Positions 32,551 to 42,118 of a stretch of 64,000 nt of DNA are shown in pieces. The stretch's first letter is position 1. The number at the start of each line of letters is the position of its first letter. This DNA is from VXRD01 sp965232265 (GTDB lineage: Bacteria; Latescibacterota; UBA2968). The notes under the pieces were generated by a model. It was not told the DNA's origin. It saw only the letters and a list, made by a program, of their open reading frames with translations, and searched no databases. The stretch lies in assembly GCA_965232265.1 (NCBI GenBank), contig CBDDPH010000002.1, positions 124,001 through 188,000 on the forward strand, in the 5' to 3' direction. The translations under genes were made by a program, and so were the position numbers.

Positions 32551-34023
32551 CTAATTCAGTTGATAGTCGGGCAATTCAAAGATGAGTTTGAGTATATTCT
32601 TGATGCGGCGAGGTGCTGCAATAGCGTCGGGATTCCAGTCATAGACATCGGCACCTTCGAGAAGTGTTTCCAGAAACATTTCGAGGCGATATTCGTCAAC
32701 GGGAAAAGCCGTCAGATACGCTCCCATGTCGCGGACGAGTTTTTCTGCGTCGTAGGGTGCGGAAAATGCCTTGACGAAGCCCACGGTGTCCGGGTTGATG
32801 ATGGTGTAACGGTTGGGATTGCGCGGCTTGGCATCGACCATTTCGTCAGTCATTTTGTGGCGTTCGGGCAGTGTTGACGTGCTAATCCACAGTCGATACC
32901 CCGGCCACCCGGATACATTGGGCGGATCGAGCAGTTTTTGACCGAGCACCTGGGCGATGTAAACGAGGTATTCGGAACTGATGCTCCTACCTCTGCCAGC
33001 TTTAAAACCGAGGCTACGCGCTGTGCCAGCGACAAGTTCGACGGGGCTTTTGATTTTGGCACCGATGGTGGCTGGATCAAAAAAGTGCTGGCTTAAGAGC
33101 AATGTCTTCAGAACGGGTTTGATTTCGTAATCGTTGTCGCGCATGATTTGTGCGAGTTCCGAGACGATGTTTTTGTCTGGATGCTCATAGACAAATTCGC
33201 GATAGAGTTTGCCGCAGATAAATTCGGCTGTGATTTCTTGCTGGAAGATGATGTCGATAATGTCTTGTTCATTGAAGTTGCCGGTTTGTCCCAGGAATGT
33301 CTTCTGACCTTTGTCGAACCGACCCGCTCTAAAAGTGGGTTGCCTGCCTACGACAATCCAACCTGTAAGCGCGCGAGACGCTTCTCCGATGTCGTGTTCT
33401 GTGTAGGTGCTGCCCTCGCCCATGGTGAACAGTTCCATGAGTTCTCGGGCGTAGTTTTCATTGGGTCTTCCCACTCTGTTGGTGTTGCTGTCGAGGTAGT
33501 AGATCATGGCTGGATCGCGCGTGACACCCTCGACGAGTGTTTTGAAGTTGCCAACGGCGTGTTTGCGGAACAGGAAATTTTGGAGATACATCCACTGCGG
33601 ACGTCTGACATCTTTGGCCTGGGTGGCAAAGTGATCGTGCCAGAAGAGCACCATGCGCTCTTGAATTGAGAACCCCTGGTTGACGATGAGTTCCATCCAC
33701 CAGGCGCGGGTCTCGTCAACGCGTGCGCGCTCAATTTTGCGCTGATCTGCATTGGGTTTCTGAAATGGATCTTCATAAACCCACTGAGCGGGTGGATTCG
33801 GTGGCAAAAAGGGCATTTCCAGAAGGCGATCCACAATGGCTTCTGGCGTGCTTTGCGCGGCTTCTGATATTTCTCTTGGCGTTGGGCCAATGAGGGTGCG
33901 CCGCAAGAGGTGCGCTGCCCGGTGCTCATTCCATGGCTGTTCTGCCGAAGGGATATACGGTTCGAGTCCCGTGGATGCATACGCAAGTTTGGGCGCAACA
34001 GGAAAATGTTTGCGATCAGACAC
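32551..34023 (-). CDS. DUF1800 domain protein
   Basis: 490 aa, helical. Family hallmarks are AAHLLRRTLIGPTPREISE near 33-50, WWMELIVNQGFSIQERMVLFWHDHFAT (in the middle of the N-terminal half), NYARELMELFTMG near 200 and GWPGYRLWISTSTL near 380. No obvious signal peptide in the chosen frame. It is the first gene of a pair with DUF1501. Function unknown; the constant pairing suggests the two proteins work together in the envelope. Confidence 0.88.
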   Translation of the reverse strand: MSDRKHFPVAPKLAYASTGLEPYIPSAEQPWNEHRAAHLLRRTLIGPTPREISEAAQSTPEAIVDRLLEMPFLPPNPPAQWVYEDPFQKPNADQRKIERARVDETRAWWMELIVNQGFSIQERMVLFWHDHFATQAKDVRRPQWMYLQNFLFRKHAVGNFKTLVEGVTRDPAMIYYLDSNTNRVGRPNENYARELMELFTMGEGSTYTEHDIGEASRALTGWIVVGRQPTFRAGRFDKGQKTFLGQTGNFNEQDIIDIIFQQEITAEFICGKLYREFVYEHPDKNIVSELAQIMRDNDYEIKPVLKTLLLSQHFFDPATIGAKIKSPVELVAGTARSLGFKAGRGRSISSEYLVYIAQVLGQKLLDPPNVSGWPGYRLWISTSTLPERHKMTDEMVDAKPRNPNRYTIINPDTVGFVKAFSAPYDAEKLVRDMGAYLTAFPVDEYRLEMFLETLLEGADVYDWNPDAIAAPRRIKNILKLIFELPDYQLN

Positions 34024-34138
34024 GGATGCTCCTCCTCTTGTTCAAAGTTTTTGGGATGCTGATTAAGCGCAGATATATAGGGGGAATATGGTAAATTTGT
34101 GCTATTAGTGCAAGTTAATATTTGTAAATACCAAAGCC

Positions 34139-34456
34139 TCAAGGGGCGTATTTTGTGAGGGAATCAAGTAAGGCGCGTTGCGCTACCAAATTTCTTTCCG
34201 ATGCCACCACAATGGTTTCCTGGATTTTGATGCGGGTGTGTTCTATTTGTTCTGCCTGTTCTTTTGGAATGCCCAACGCGATATTGCGGCGAATTTCGCT
34301 TTGCAGGCTGTCGCGCAGGGTTTGCAGACGGATGAGTTCTTCGCGCAGCGTCTTTTGGGCTTGTGCGACCTTCGTCTTTTGACTTTCGAGTACGGGATTG
34401 GTTCCCGAACATGCGAAAATCAGAACGATGGCAAAAATTAAAAATAAGTGAGGCAT
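34139..34456 (-). CDS. Small coiled-coil lipoprotein
   Basis: 105 aa, not a recognised family. Signal peptide MPHLFLIFAIVLIFAC with lipobox Cys16, then one long charged helix (LESQKTKVAQAQKTLREELIRL and onward) predicted as a coiled coil; it may form a small periplasmic rod. The frame extends upstream only through the GTAGGGGCG repeat, which is why the start is placed at 34456. Confidence 0.6.
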   Translation of the reverse strand: MPHLFLIFAIVLIFACSGTNPVLESQKTKVAQAQKTLREELIRLQTLRDSLQSEIRRNIALGIPKEQAEQIEHTRIKIQETIVVASERNLVAQRALLDSLTKYAP

Positions 34457-34458
34457 GA

Positions 34459-34556
34459 GAAGTGAGATGTAGGTCCGAAAAATTTTTCGCCCACCGCCAA
34501 TGCCATGTAGGGGCGAGGCAGGCATCGCCCTATTTTTAAGATACAAGAAGTGTAAA
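34459..34556. repeat. GTAGGGGCG palindromic repeat, copy 3 (composite)
   Basis: Left part AGTGAGATGTAGGTCCGAAAAA...TTTTTCGCCC and right part TTTTTAAGATACAAGAAGTGTAAA match copy 2. Between them lies ACCGCCAATGCCATGTAGGG and onward, which matches copy 1 in reverse orientation. It supplies the sequence just upstream of the lipoprotein start. Confidence 0.8.
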
Positions 34557-34592
34557 CCCTTCATCGTCCAATAAAAGCCGACTGTTGACAGC

Positions 34593-36014
34593 TTATGTTT
34601 GATTATTGAAATAGTGCTGAATGTGACGGCGAGCGCGATAGGTTTTTACGCGGCTGATCCAGCTTTTTTTCGGATGTTGGTTTGGATCGGTGTTAATTTC
34701 AACGGTGTCGCCCCAGGCGAGTTTGGAGAACGGATAAGCCCGTGCGCCGTTGATACGGCCCCCTTTGCACTGCAAGCCGAGGTCGGTATGCACGGCAAAG
34801 GCGAAATCGACGACGGTCGCATCTTCGGGTAAAATAAAGGGATCACCTCTGGGCGTGAGTGCGACAATTTCTCGGGTAAAGAGAATGCGTTTGAGTTCGG
34901 TCATCAGATGATGGGAGGCATCGGCGCGGTCGTACCAATCGACAAAATCGTGCAACCAGCGCGTGCGCCGTTCTTCATATTGTGCATCGCCGCGCAATGC
35001 GGCAATGCCAAATTCGCCCAGGCGATGCATTGCAGGGGTTTGGATGTGGACTTCGTAGCGTTGGTCCCTGTGGTGGACACGGGTATGCAGGGCCTGGTAA
35101 CCATTGCGTTTGGGCAGGGCAATAAAGTCTTTGAAACGCTCCATTACGGGTAGGAATTGCTCGTGTAAAATGCCCAGAGTTAAATAACACAGGCGACGGC
35201 GCGAAACAATGACTTCGATTGCGTAGCGATCTCGAATTTGATTGAGGGGGCGATGTTGCATTTTGCGGTAAATGCTGCTCAAACTTTTCTTTTCCACGCG
35301 CACACTTGTCCGCACGCCGTTGGCGTTGAGCAAGTTGCGAATTGTGTCCTTGAATTTCGCGAGGTGCTCGGTCGGTTCTGTTCTAAGTGTGGTCTGTATC
35401 TGATTCGCGATACGCGGTTCAAGGCAGCAAAGGCTGCAGTCTTCAAGCTCGCGGCGGATGCGGGCCATGCCCAACAGGTGGGATAGGGGCGCGTATATAT
35501 CAATGGTTTCTCGCGCAATGCGTTGCCGCCTGTCGATTTCTGAAATACCATTGAGGCTGCGCATGTTATACATGCGGTCGGCTAATTTGAGAATGAGGAC
35601 GCGCGGGTCTCGGCTGGCATGGGTGAACAAATGTTGCAAGGTGGCAATGCGCCGCGCAGTGCGTCCAGATTTTAATCCTTCTACTTTTGTAACGCCGCTG
35701 ACGAGGGTGGCAATATTTTTGCCAAAGGTGGGTTCAATGTCGTTAAGGGTCAGGGCAGAGTCTTCAACGGCGTCGTGCAATAGTGCCGCTGCCATCATTT
35801 CCGCGTCTCGCGCAAAGCCCAATTCAGAAGCCAGGATGAGTGCTACGCCGATGGGATGGGTGATATACGGTTGTCCGGCATCGCGGTCCTGGCCTTCGTG
35901 GCTGGCATTGGCGAAGTGGTATGCATGCCCGACGAGCGGATGATTGCGCTGGGGAATTTGTACCAGCAATTTTCGCAGAGGCTCGCGTATGGAAGTCAGA
36001 TGTTTGGTATTCAC
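34593..36014 (-). CDS. RelA/SpoT-type (p)ppGpp hydrolase/synthetase, short and divergent
   Basis: 473 aa. An HD hydrolase domain with intact ligands (His53 in ITHP, His80-Asp81 in LLHDAVED, Asp in LKLADRMYN), then a synthetase-like domain (SIYRKM, RFKDFIALPKRNGYQALHT), then TGS (IVALTPRGDPFILPEDATVVDFAFAVH). The protein stops after TGS, so the usual helical and ACT domains are missing. Within the synthetase domain the normal AxRVIV reads AIEVIV, and the usual EVQIRT reads EVHIQT. Hydrolysis of ppGpp is thus well supported; synthesis is doubtful. It overlaps the upstream dinG-like gene by four bases (ATGA), so the two are co-translated. Confidence 0.85.
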   Translation of the reverse strand: MNTKHLTSIREPLRKLLVQIPQRNHPLVGHAYHFANASHEGQDRDAGQPYITHPIGVALILASELGFARDAEMMAAALLHDAVEDSALTLNDIEPTFGKNIATLVSGVTKVEGLKSGRTARRIATLQHLFTHASRDPRVLILKLADRMYNMRSLNGISEIDRRQRIARETIDIYAPLSHLLGMARIRRELEDCSLCCLEPRIANQIQTTLRTEPTEHLAKFKDTIRNLLNANGVRTSVRVEKKSLSSIYRKMQHRPLNQIRDRYAIEVIVSRRRLCYLTLGILHEQFLPVMERFKDFIALPKRNGYQALHTRVHHRDQRYEVHIQTPAMHRLGEFGIAALRGDAQYEERRTRWLHDFVDWYDRADASHHLMTELKRILFTREIVALTPRGDPFILPEDATVVDFAFAVHTDLGLQCKGGRINGARAYPFSKLAWGDTVEINTDPNQHPKKSWISRVKTYRARRHIQHYFNNQT

Positions 36015-38860
36015 AATGCGCTCGTTTTATCGAACCAGCTTTTGATGGCTTGTAATAAATGCTCGGGTGCTCGGAACGCCCGATGTTGAACGGGCAATGC
36101 TTCGAGAAAAGCCCGCCCATAGAAGGTGGATAAAACCCGACTGTCGAAGACGATGACAATACCTTTGTCGGATTTGTTGCGTATCAGGCGGCCAAAACCC
36201 TGGCGAAATTTGAGAATGGCTTCGGGGACTGAATAGTGTAAAAATGGATTTTTGCCCTGTTTTTCGAGTTCTTCCATGTGCGCGGCAACGAGGGGTTCAG
36301 ATGGCACGGCAAAAGGCAGGCGAATAATGCCCAGGATTTCGAGGGCTTCGCCGGGAATATCTACGCCTTCCCAGAAACTGTCCGTACCCAGGAGCATTGC
36401 GCGGCGGTGGGTCTTAAAGCGGTCGGTAATGCTGCCGCGAGCACCGTCTATTCCCTGCCCCAGGAGTAAGATGCCGTCGGACGACAGATCGTTTTTGAGC
36501 GCGTCATAAGACTGGTTGAGCATGCTGTAGGACGTAAATAATGCCAGCGTGCCCCGTCCGACTTTGCGTGCGAGATGGCGCAGCAAATCGTCAACGGCGC
36601 GTTGAAAATGAGGGGATTTGGGCGATGGCATAAATTGCGGCACGCAGACGAGGGCTTGTAAATCGTAGTCAAAGGGCGAACCCAGGCAACTCGTTTGCAC
36701 GCGCTCATCGGGCATGGCGTCCAGCCCCATGCGCCGCAGAAAGTAGATGAGCTTGCCGCGAATGCCCAGAGTCGCCGATGTGAAGACGATGGTACGCATT
36801 TTGTCGTAGAGCGCGTCGCGCAATACATCGGCGACGTGCAAAGGCGCAGAAAACAGGCGCGTGTCACTGCTGTTTTCCCGAGTTGGCAATTCAAACCAGT
36901 AAACGTCTTGTTCGTCTTTGGGATGGGTCAAGTGATTGAGGGTTGCGAGCAGGTCGTTGCCTGCCTGCGTGCGTCCGTCGAGTTCGTTGACGAGTTCGTC
37001 CTGGTTGGGAAAGGTGTCGTCGGGCAAGTCTTTGAGCCAATCGCACAGGTTTTTCAGGCTGCTGTTGAGGTCTGCGCTCGCTTCGGCAAAGTCCGCAAGG
37101 CTTTCACCAACCGCTTCAAACATATTCTCGCCCGGACGATAGCGCACTTTTGGGGTGTAGGAGAATTTGCGGCTGCCCTGTTTGCTGTACAGAAATGCCG
37201 TGAGGTCTTGAAAAAAGGTCTGCGCTTTGAGATAGATGTCTTCGGCAGCGTTCACGGCGCGTCCAATGCCTTTGTCAAAGGTGGCGAAGATATTGTCTTT
37301 GAGGTCGGCTACACCGATCCAGTGACGCAGTGCGGGCAGGGTGCCGGTGCCGTGAAAGCCCGGGCTTTGGAGTTGATCGGAAAAATTTTTGATGTGCCAT
37401 ATATTGAGTTCGCGTCCCAAATATTGTGCGGCGATTTTTTCGATGTTGTGGGCTTCGTCCAGGATGAGGTCTTCGTATTCGCCCAGTACGGCATTTTCCG
37501 ATACGATGTCGGAAAAGAGCAAGGAGTGGTTGACGACCACGATATGGGCTTTTTGGGCAGAGCGGCGCACGGTGTTGGCAAAACACTGCCCGTTGGTGCG
37601 GCATTTTTGCGAGCGGCAATATCCCGAGTCGGAACAAACTTTTGCCCACAGGCCGGCATAGCGACGCATGTCGAAGCCATTGTTTTCCGAAATGTCACCG
37701 GTTTGCGTTTGTTCTGCCCATATAACGAGAGATAAGGCTCCTTCGCGCTCGTCTTCGGTAAGGAAGGTTTCGACATTGATAAGTGCTGCCTGCCAGCGGT
37801 TGAGGCAGATATAGTTGCTGCGCCCTTTGAGCAGGACATAGCTGAAGGGTACATTCAGGGTGCGTTCGAGGTGGGGCAGGTCTTTGAAGAACAATTGTTC
37901 CTGAAGATTTTTGGTATTGGTGGAAACGATGACGCGGCGGCCATTTTGTGCGGCGTGGTGAATGGCCGGGGTGAGATAGGCCATGGATTTGCCCACGCCT
38001 GTGCCCGCTTCGGCGACGAGGAGATGGTTGTCGTTGAAGGCATCGGCAATGGCGCGTACCATTTCGATCTGTTCGGTGCGAACTTCATAGCCTTCGGTTT
38101 GTTGGTCAAATGTGCCGCCGGATTCAAATAGGGTGCAGAGCATGTCGCTGTCGAGAGGCGCGTGGTCCTCTGTTTCGGTTCGGGGTTCTTCGCCGCCCAC
38201 ATTGGAGAGGGGAAGGTCATCTGCCCCGCCACCGCGAATGCGGTTCATAAATTCGCTTTTGGCCGCTTCATTGCCCAGATCAACAAAGATGTTGAGCAAG
38301 GGGCTATTTGTGCCTTGCAAAAGCTGGAGTATTTGTTGTTTGGTGCGGAATGAGGTTTCGCGCAAGACCTCGACGACGCCCGAGTATATGCCTGCGAGTT
38401 GCTCGGCATCGCAGAGTGCTTTGTGCGCTGATTGGGATTCGACTTGAAAAAAGTCTGCAAGTGTGTTCGTCCGATGATCGGATAAACTGGGCAAGGCAAT
38501 TCGGGCGAGATCGCGCACGCTGTATATGTCGTAGCCTAGGAGCAGGCCAGAGGCTTCAGATAAAAAGCGGGTTTCAAATTGACCCTGGTGTACGATGAGA
38601 GGCAAGTTGCCGGCAAAGGTCGTGAAATTTTCGATTGCCGCGTTGATGCGGGGTGCGTTTCTCACGTCTTTGAATGCGATGCCCGTCAGGCGCGTTATTT
38701 CTTCGGGCACTCCCATTTTCGGGCGCACATAAGTCCGAAAGCGATCGACGATTTCGCCGTCTTTGACTTTGACAGCACCGATTTCGATTATTTCGGCTTC
38801 TTTCGGGTCCAGTCCCGTGGTTTCGAGGTCGAGGGTTATGTAGGTGTGGAGAATGGACAT
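36011..38860 (-). CDS. dinG: DinG-family helicase with N-terminal DnaQ-type exonuclease
   Basis: 949 aa. Residues 1-165 form a DEDD exonuclease (DLETTGLD with Asp11/Glu13; ITRLTGI; LCDAEQLAGIY). After a linker comes the XPD-like superfamily 2 helicase: Walker A AEAGTGVGKS near 285, DEAH in ILDEAHNIEKIA near 475, and the C-terminal motif VI region RQGFGRLIRNKSDKG. An iron-sulfur cluster is probable, with cysteines in YICLNRW and in CSDSGYCRSQKCRTNGQC. This two-part form is the Gram-positive-type DinG and acts in DNA repair or replication-conflict resolution. No ribosome site is obvious before the ATG. Confidence 0.92.
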   Translation of the reverse strand: MSILHTYITLDLETTGLDPKEAEIIEIGAVKVKDGEIVDRFRTYVRPKMGVPEEITRLTGIAFKDVRNAPRINAAIENFTTFAGNLPLIVHQGQFETRFLSEASGLLLGYDIYSVRDLARIALPSLSDHRTNTLADFFQVESQSAHKALCDAEQLAGIYSGVVEVLRETSFRTKQQILQLLQGTNSPLLNIFVDLGNEAAKSEFMNRIRGGGADDLPLSNVGGEEPRTETEDHAPLDSDMLCTLFESGGTFDQQTEGYEVRTEQIEMVRAIADAFNDNHLLVAEAGTGVGKSMAYLTPAIHHAAQNGRRVIVSTNTKNLQEQLFFKDLPHLERTLNVPFSYVLLKGRSNYICLNRWQAALINVETFLTEDEREGALSLVIWAEQTQTGDISENNGFDMRRYAGLWAKVCSDSGYCRSQKCRTNGQCFANTVRRSAQKAHIVVVNHSLLFSDIVSENAVLGEYEDLILDEAHNIEKIAAQYLGRELNIWHIKNFSDQLQSPGFHGTGTLPALRHWIGVADLKDNIFATFDKGIGRAVNAAEDIYLKAQTFFQDLTAFLYSKQGSRKFSYTPKVRYRPGENMFEAVGESLADFAEASADLNSSLKNLCDWLKDLPDDTFPNQDELVNELDGRTQAGNDLLATLNHLTHPKDEQDVYWFELPTRENSSDTRLFSAPLHVADVLRDALYDKMRTIVFTSATLGIRGKLIYFLRRMGLDAMPDERVQTSCLGSPFDYDLQALVCVPQFMPSPKSPHFQRAVDDLLRHLARKVGRGTLALFTSYSMLNQSYDALKNDLSSDGILLLGQGIDGARGSITDRFKTHRRAMLLGTDSFWEGVDIPGEALEILGIIRLPFAVPSEPLVAAHMEELEKQGKNPFLHYSVPEAILKFRQGFGRLIRNKSDKGIVIVFDSRVLSTFYGRAFLEALPVQHRAFRAPEHLLQAIKSWFDKTSAL

Positions 38861-39018
38861 GGAGAAAATTGAAAAACCTTATGGGTTGACTCTTTGATTT
38901 CTGTTCGGTATCATAAATGCCGACCAGTTTTGATTTTCTGATCGGCTTTCGATGGCGTTTTGATTAAGGTAACATACATTACATAGCCCTGAATTTCAAG
39001 GTTTATTGCGGAGGTGAT

Positions 39019-40035
39019 ATGAAAGCGTCTGTTTATCTGGGGCCCGAGCGGGTCGAATTGCGCGATATTGCGGAACCCAAACCGGGTGATGATGAGGTGC
39101 TCATCGAGGTGGCGCGGGCGGGTTTGTGCGGCACGGATTTGCATGTTTATCAGGGGCACATGGATCAGCGGGTGCACATTCCTCTGGTGATGGGACACGA
39201 GATGTGCGGCGAAATTGTAGATGTGCCAGAAGATGCCGAGTTCAAAGTGGGAGACCGCGTGGTGGTTGAACCCACAGTGGCATGTGGGGCGTGTGCGGCT
39301 TGCCGGCGGGGACATCGGCATATTTGTCAGAATCTGAATTTTTTGGGTATTGACTCTGCGGGGGCATTTCAGGCTGTTTGGAATGCACCTCTCGATCGGT
39401 TGCACCGCGTACCCGATACGCTGGACGACGATGCTGGCGCACTTATTGAACCGCTTGCGGTCGCTGTTCACGATGTTCGGCGTGCCAAAGTGGAATTGGG
39501 CGATCGCGCGGTTGTGATTGGCGGCGGTCCGATTGGGATACTCATTGCAATGGCGGCGCGATTGGATGGGGCAGAGGTGGTGATTTCCGAGGTGAATCCG
39601 TTTCGTTTGGCAAAGGCGAAGGCATTGGGCTTTGAGATTGTGAATCCATTGGAAACGGATCTTCTCGCTTATGTAGAAGATTGGACCGAGGGTGCAGGTG
39701 CGGACCTCGTGTTTGAAGTTAGTGGCAGTGCGCCCGGTGCAAAGGTTATGACGGAGTTGGCCCGGGTTCGCGGAACCATTGTGCTGGTTGGGGTACACGC
39801 TGAACCGCCGCCTGTGGATTTACAGCGATTTTTTTGGCGGGAATTGCATCTGGTGGGGTGTCGCGTGTACGAACCCATAGATTTTGAGCGGGCAATTCGA
39901 TTGGCGGCATCCGGCGCAGTTGATGTAAAAGCACTGATTACGGATACGCTGCCACTGGATGATGCGGCAAAAGGGTTTGAACAGATGGTGGCAGGCGGCG
40001 AGGTGATGAAGGTGCTTTTGGACTGTCAGGCGTGA
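39019..40035 (+). CDS. Zinc-dependent alcohol/polyol dehydrogenase (MDR family)
   Basis: 338 aa. Catalytic zinc ligands in GLCGTDLH and GHEMCGE; structural zinc cysteines in CGACAACRRGHRHIC; Rossmann motif VVIGGGPIGILIAM near residue 165. Relatives include sorbitol and threonine dehydrogenases. A good GGAGG ribosome site. It is the first of three oxidoreductase genes in one direction (MDR, SDR, AKR), which together suggest sugar or sugar-acid catabolism. Confidence 0.9.
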   Translation: MKASVYLGPERVELRDIAEPKPGDDEVLIEVARAGLCGTDLHVYQGHMDQRVHIPLVMGHEMCGEIVDVPEDAEFKVGDRVVVEPTVACGACAACRRGHRHICQNLNFLGIDSAGAFQAVWNAPLDRLHRVPDTLDDDAGALIEPLAVAVHDVRRAKVELGDRAVVIGGGPIGILIAMAARLDGAEVVISEVNPFRLAKAKALGFEIVNPLETDLLAYVEDWTEGAGADLVFEVSGSAPGAKVMTELARVRGTIVLVGVHAEPPPVDLQRFFWRELHLVGCRVYEPIDFERAIRLAASGAVDVKALITDTLPLDDAAKGFEQMVAGGEVMKVLLDCQA

Positions 40036-40184
40036 TAAAGCGGACGGAGCGAGGTACAACTGGATTGCGGCTAAAACCATGCCGCAATGACGAGTGCTAT
40101 TCCTATCGTCACGCCTGCAGGTTTTAAGCAGGCGTCCAGGATGGGCGGGGTTCGTTGATTCGCAGATTCGTACCGGGAGTTATT

Positions 40185-40952
40185 ATGGGAATTTTGGATA
40201 AGTTTGATTTGAGCGGTAAGACGGCACTGGTGACGGGGTGTCGGCGCGGTATTGGTCGCGCTTTTGCCCAGGGGTTGGCCGAGGCAGGTGCCGATATTGT
40301 GGGGGTGAGTGCATCGCTGGCGTGGGGTAGTGACGTAGAAGGGGATGTCGCGGCACTGGGCCGCCGTTTTCGCCCTTATGCATGTGATTTTTCCAATCGG
40401 GATGCCTTGCGGGCGTTTATAGCACAGGTGAAAGCAGATGTCGCTCAGGTCGATATATTGGTGAATAATGCGGGTACGATTTTGCGGGAACCTGCGGCGG
40501 ATCATCCGGATGAATACTGGGATAAGGTGATTGAGGTAAATTTGAATGCACAATTTGTTCTCGCGCGCGAGTTTGGCAAAGAGATGGTGGCGCGTGGGTG
40601 TGGCAAAATTGTTTTTACAGCGTCTTTGCTGAGTTTTCAGGGGGGGATTACAGTGCCGGGTTATGCCGCGGCCAAAGGCGGTATTGCGACTTTGACGATG
40701 GCGTTGTCGAATGAGTGGGCGAGCAAGGGGGTGAATGTCAATGCGATTGCGCCGGGTTATATTGCAACAGATAATACCGAAGCCCTGCGCGGTGATGCTG
40801 TCCGCTCCGAGCAAATTTTGGCGCGGATTCCCCAGGGGCGATGGGGGCAACCGGATGATCTGAAAGGCGCGTGTGTGTTTTTGTGTTCGGATGCGGCCAA
40901 TTATGTCAATGGTGCGATTTTGACTGTGGATGGCGGTTGGATGGGGCGGTGA
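40185..40952 (+). CDS. kduD: SDR, KduD-like (2-deoxy-D-gluconate / 5-keto-4-deoxyuronate pathway type)
   Basis: 255 aa. MGILDKFDLSGKTALVTG, then CRRGIGRAFAQGLAEAGADI, NNAGTILREPA and catalytic Tyr160/Lys164 in GYAAAKG. The NNAGTILREPAADHPDEYWDKVI and ANYVNGAILTVDGGW segments are typical of KduD/2-deoxy-D-gluconate 3-dehydrogenase. The start at 40185 is favoured because homology begins there; the ribosome site is weak (GGGAG). The gene name is by resemblance only. No pectin or alginate lyase is in the window. Confidence 0.75.
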   Translation: MGILDKFDLSGKTALVTGCRRGIGRAFAQGLAEAGADIVGVSASLAWGSDVEGDVAALGRRFRPYACDFSNRDALRAFIAQVKADVAQVDILVNNAGTILREPAADHPDEYWDKVIEVNLNAQFVLAREFGKEMVARGCGKIVFTASLLSFQGGITVPGYAAAKGGIATLTMALSNEWASKGVNVNAIAPGYIATDNTEALRGDAVRSEQILARIPQGRWGQPDDLKGACVFLCSDAANYVNGAILTVDGGWMGR

Positions 40953-40980
40953 TTAACGATATTTTAACTGGAGGTTCGAT

Positions 40981-41964
40981 ATGGAATACAGGCCGTTTGG
41001 AAAGACCGGGTTGGATGTTTCGGCGATTGGATTTGGGTGCTGGGAACTCGGCGGGAATTATGGTTATTTTGATGAGGGCGAAGTGATTGCGGGCATTCAC
41101 AAGGCACTGGATTTGGGGATTAATTGCTTTGATACGGCCGAAGGCTATGGGAAAGGAAAATCAGAGGCTCTGCTGGCGCGTGGCCTGGGAAATCGACGCA
41201 AGAATGTGATTGTGGTCACAAAGGTGGGTATTGGATATGCGGATTCGGGACGGGAGAAGGGGCGCGACAGCCGCAGAGAGCGGATTATGGCGTCGGTAGA
41301 GAATAGTTTGCGGTTTTTGGATACGGATTATATCGATGTTTATTTGATTCACTGGCCCGATCGGCACACGCCTTTTGAAGAGCCTATGCAGGTGCTGGAA
41401 GATTTGATTCAGCAGGGTAAGGTGCGTTTTGGAGGGGTATCGAATTTTAAGGCCGAGGAGATCGATGCGTGCATGAAGACGCGGCGGGTCGATGTGGGGC
41501 AATACGGCTATCACATGTTTGATCGGCGTATGGAGAGGGATGTTTTTCCCTATTGCGAAGCGCACGGTATTGGGATGATGGGATATGGCTCTCTGGCGCA
41601 TGGACTGCTCGCCGGGGCATTTGATGAGAATACGACATTCGACGCAGAAGATTGGCGTTCTAAGGGCGGGTTGTTTAATATGCCTTTGTTTACCAAAGAG
41701 AATTTTCCGCGCAATTTGAAGGTGGTGGAAGCGTTAAAACAGATGGCTGCGGATCGCGGCACAGCGATATATCATCTCGCGCTGGCGTGGGTGTTGTCCA
41801 ATCCCGTGATTAGCACTGCACTGGTTGGCGTGCGTAAACCCGAGGAGGTGGTGTCGAATATGGGGGCATTGGAGGTGGCGTTATCCGAAGACGATAAGTG
41901 TGCTATTGATGCGATATTTGATAATTACGGGGTGGATACGCGCCCGGATATTTGGGTGGAGTAG
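40981..41964 (+). CDS. Aldo/keto reductase
   Basis: 327 aa TIM-barrel NADPH-dependent reductase. MEYRPFGKTGLDVSAIGFGC opening; Asp51 and Tyr56 in NCFDTAEGYGKGKSE; catalytic Lys in VVTKVGIG; His in YLIHWPD; C-terminal GVRKPEEVVSN for cofactor binding. A TGGAGG site precedes. Third in the MDR-SDR-AKR set, 28 bases after kduD. Substrate unknown. Confidence 0.92.
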   Translation: MEYRPFGKTGLDVSAIGFGCWELGGNYGYFDEGEVIAGIHKALDLGINCFDTAEGYGKGKSEALLARGLGNRRKNVIVVTKVGIGYADSGREKGRDSRRERIMASVENSLRFLDTDYIDVYLIHWPDRHTPFEEPMQVLEDLIQQGKVRFGGVSNFKAEEIDACMKTRRVDVGQYGYHMFDRRMERDVFPYCEAHGIGMMGYGSLAHGLLAGAFDENTTFDAEDWRSKGGLFNMPLFTKENFPRNLKVVEALKQMAADRGTAIYHLALAWVLSNPVISTALVGVRKPEEVVSNMGALEVALSEDDKCAIDAIFDNYGVDTRPDIWVE

Positions 41965-42004
41965 GCCTAAAAGACACAAAAAATGGGGAATGGGCAATCT
42001 ATAC

Positions 42005-42032
42005 TTGACAAATTAAAGTGCTGCACTATAAT
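42005..42032 (+). promoter_or_regulatory. Consensus sigma-70 promoter of the HU gene
   Basis: TTGACA (42005-42010), 16-base spacer, TATAAT (42027-42032). Both hexamers match the consensus exactly; about 80 bases of leader precede the ATG. This is the strongest promoter seen in the window and suits an abundant nucleoid protein. Confidence 0.85.
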
Positions 42033-42118
42033 AGACTAAACACAGCCTTCAACCTATTGGCTTCGCGGGAGGCAAGGGTTGGCGTCATAAATCCATTTTT
42101 ATTTATAAGGAGAGAATT

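Noticed and set aside
36695..37735. 346-codon plus-strand frame opposite the DinG-like gene
   Set aside because: Antisense shadow; no start site, no recognisable family.
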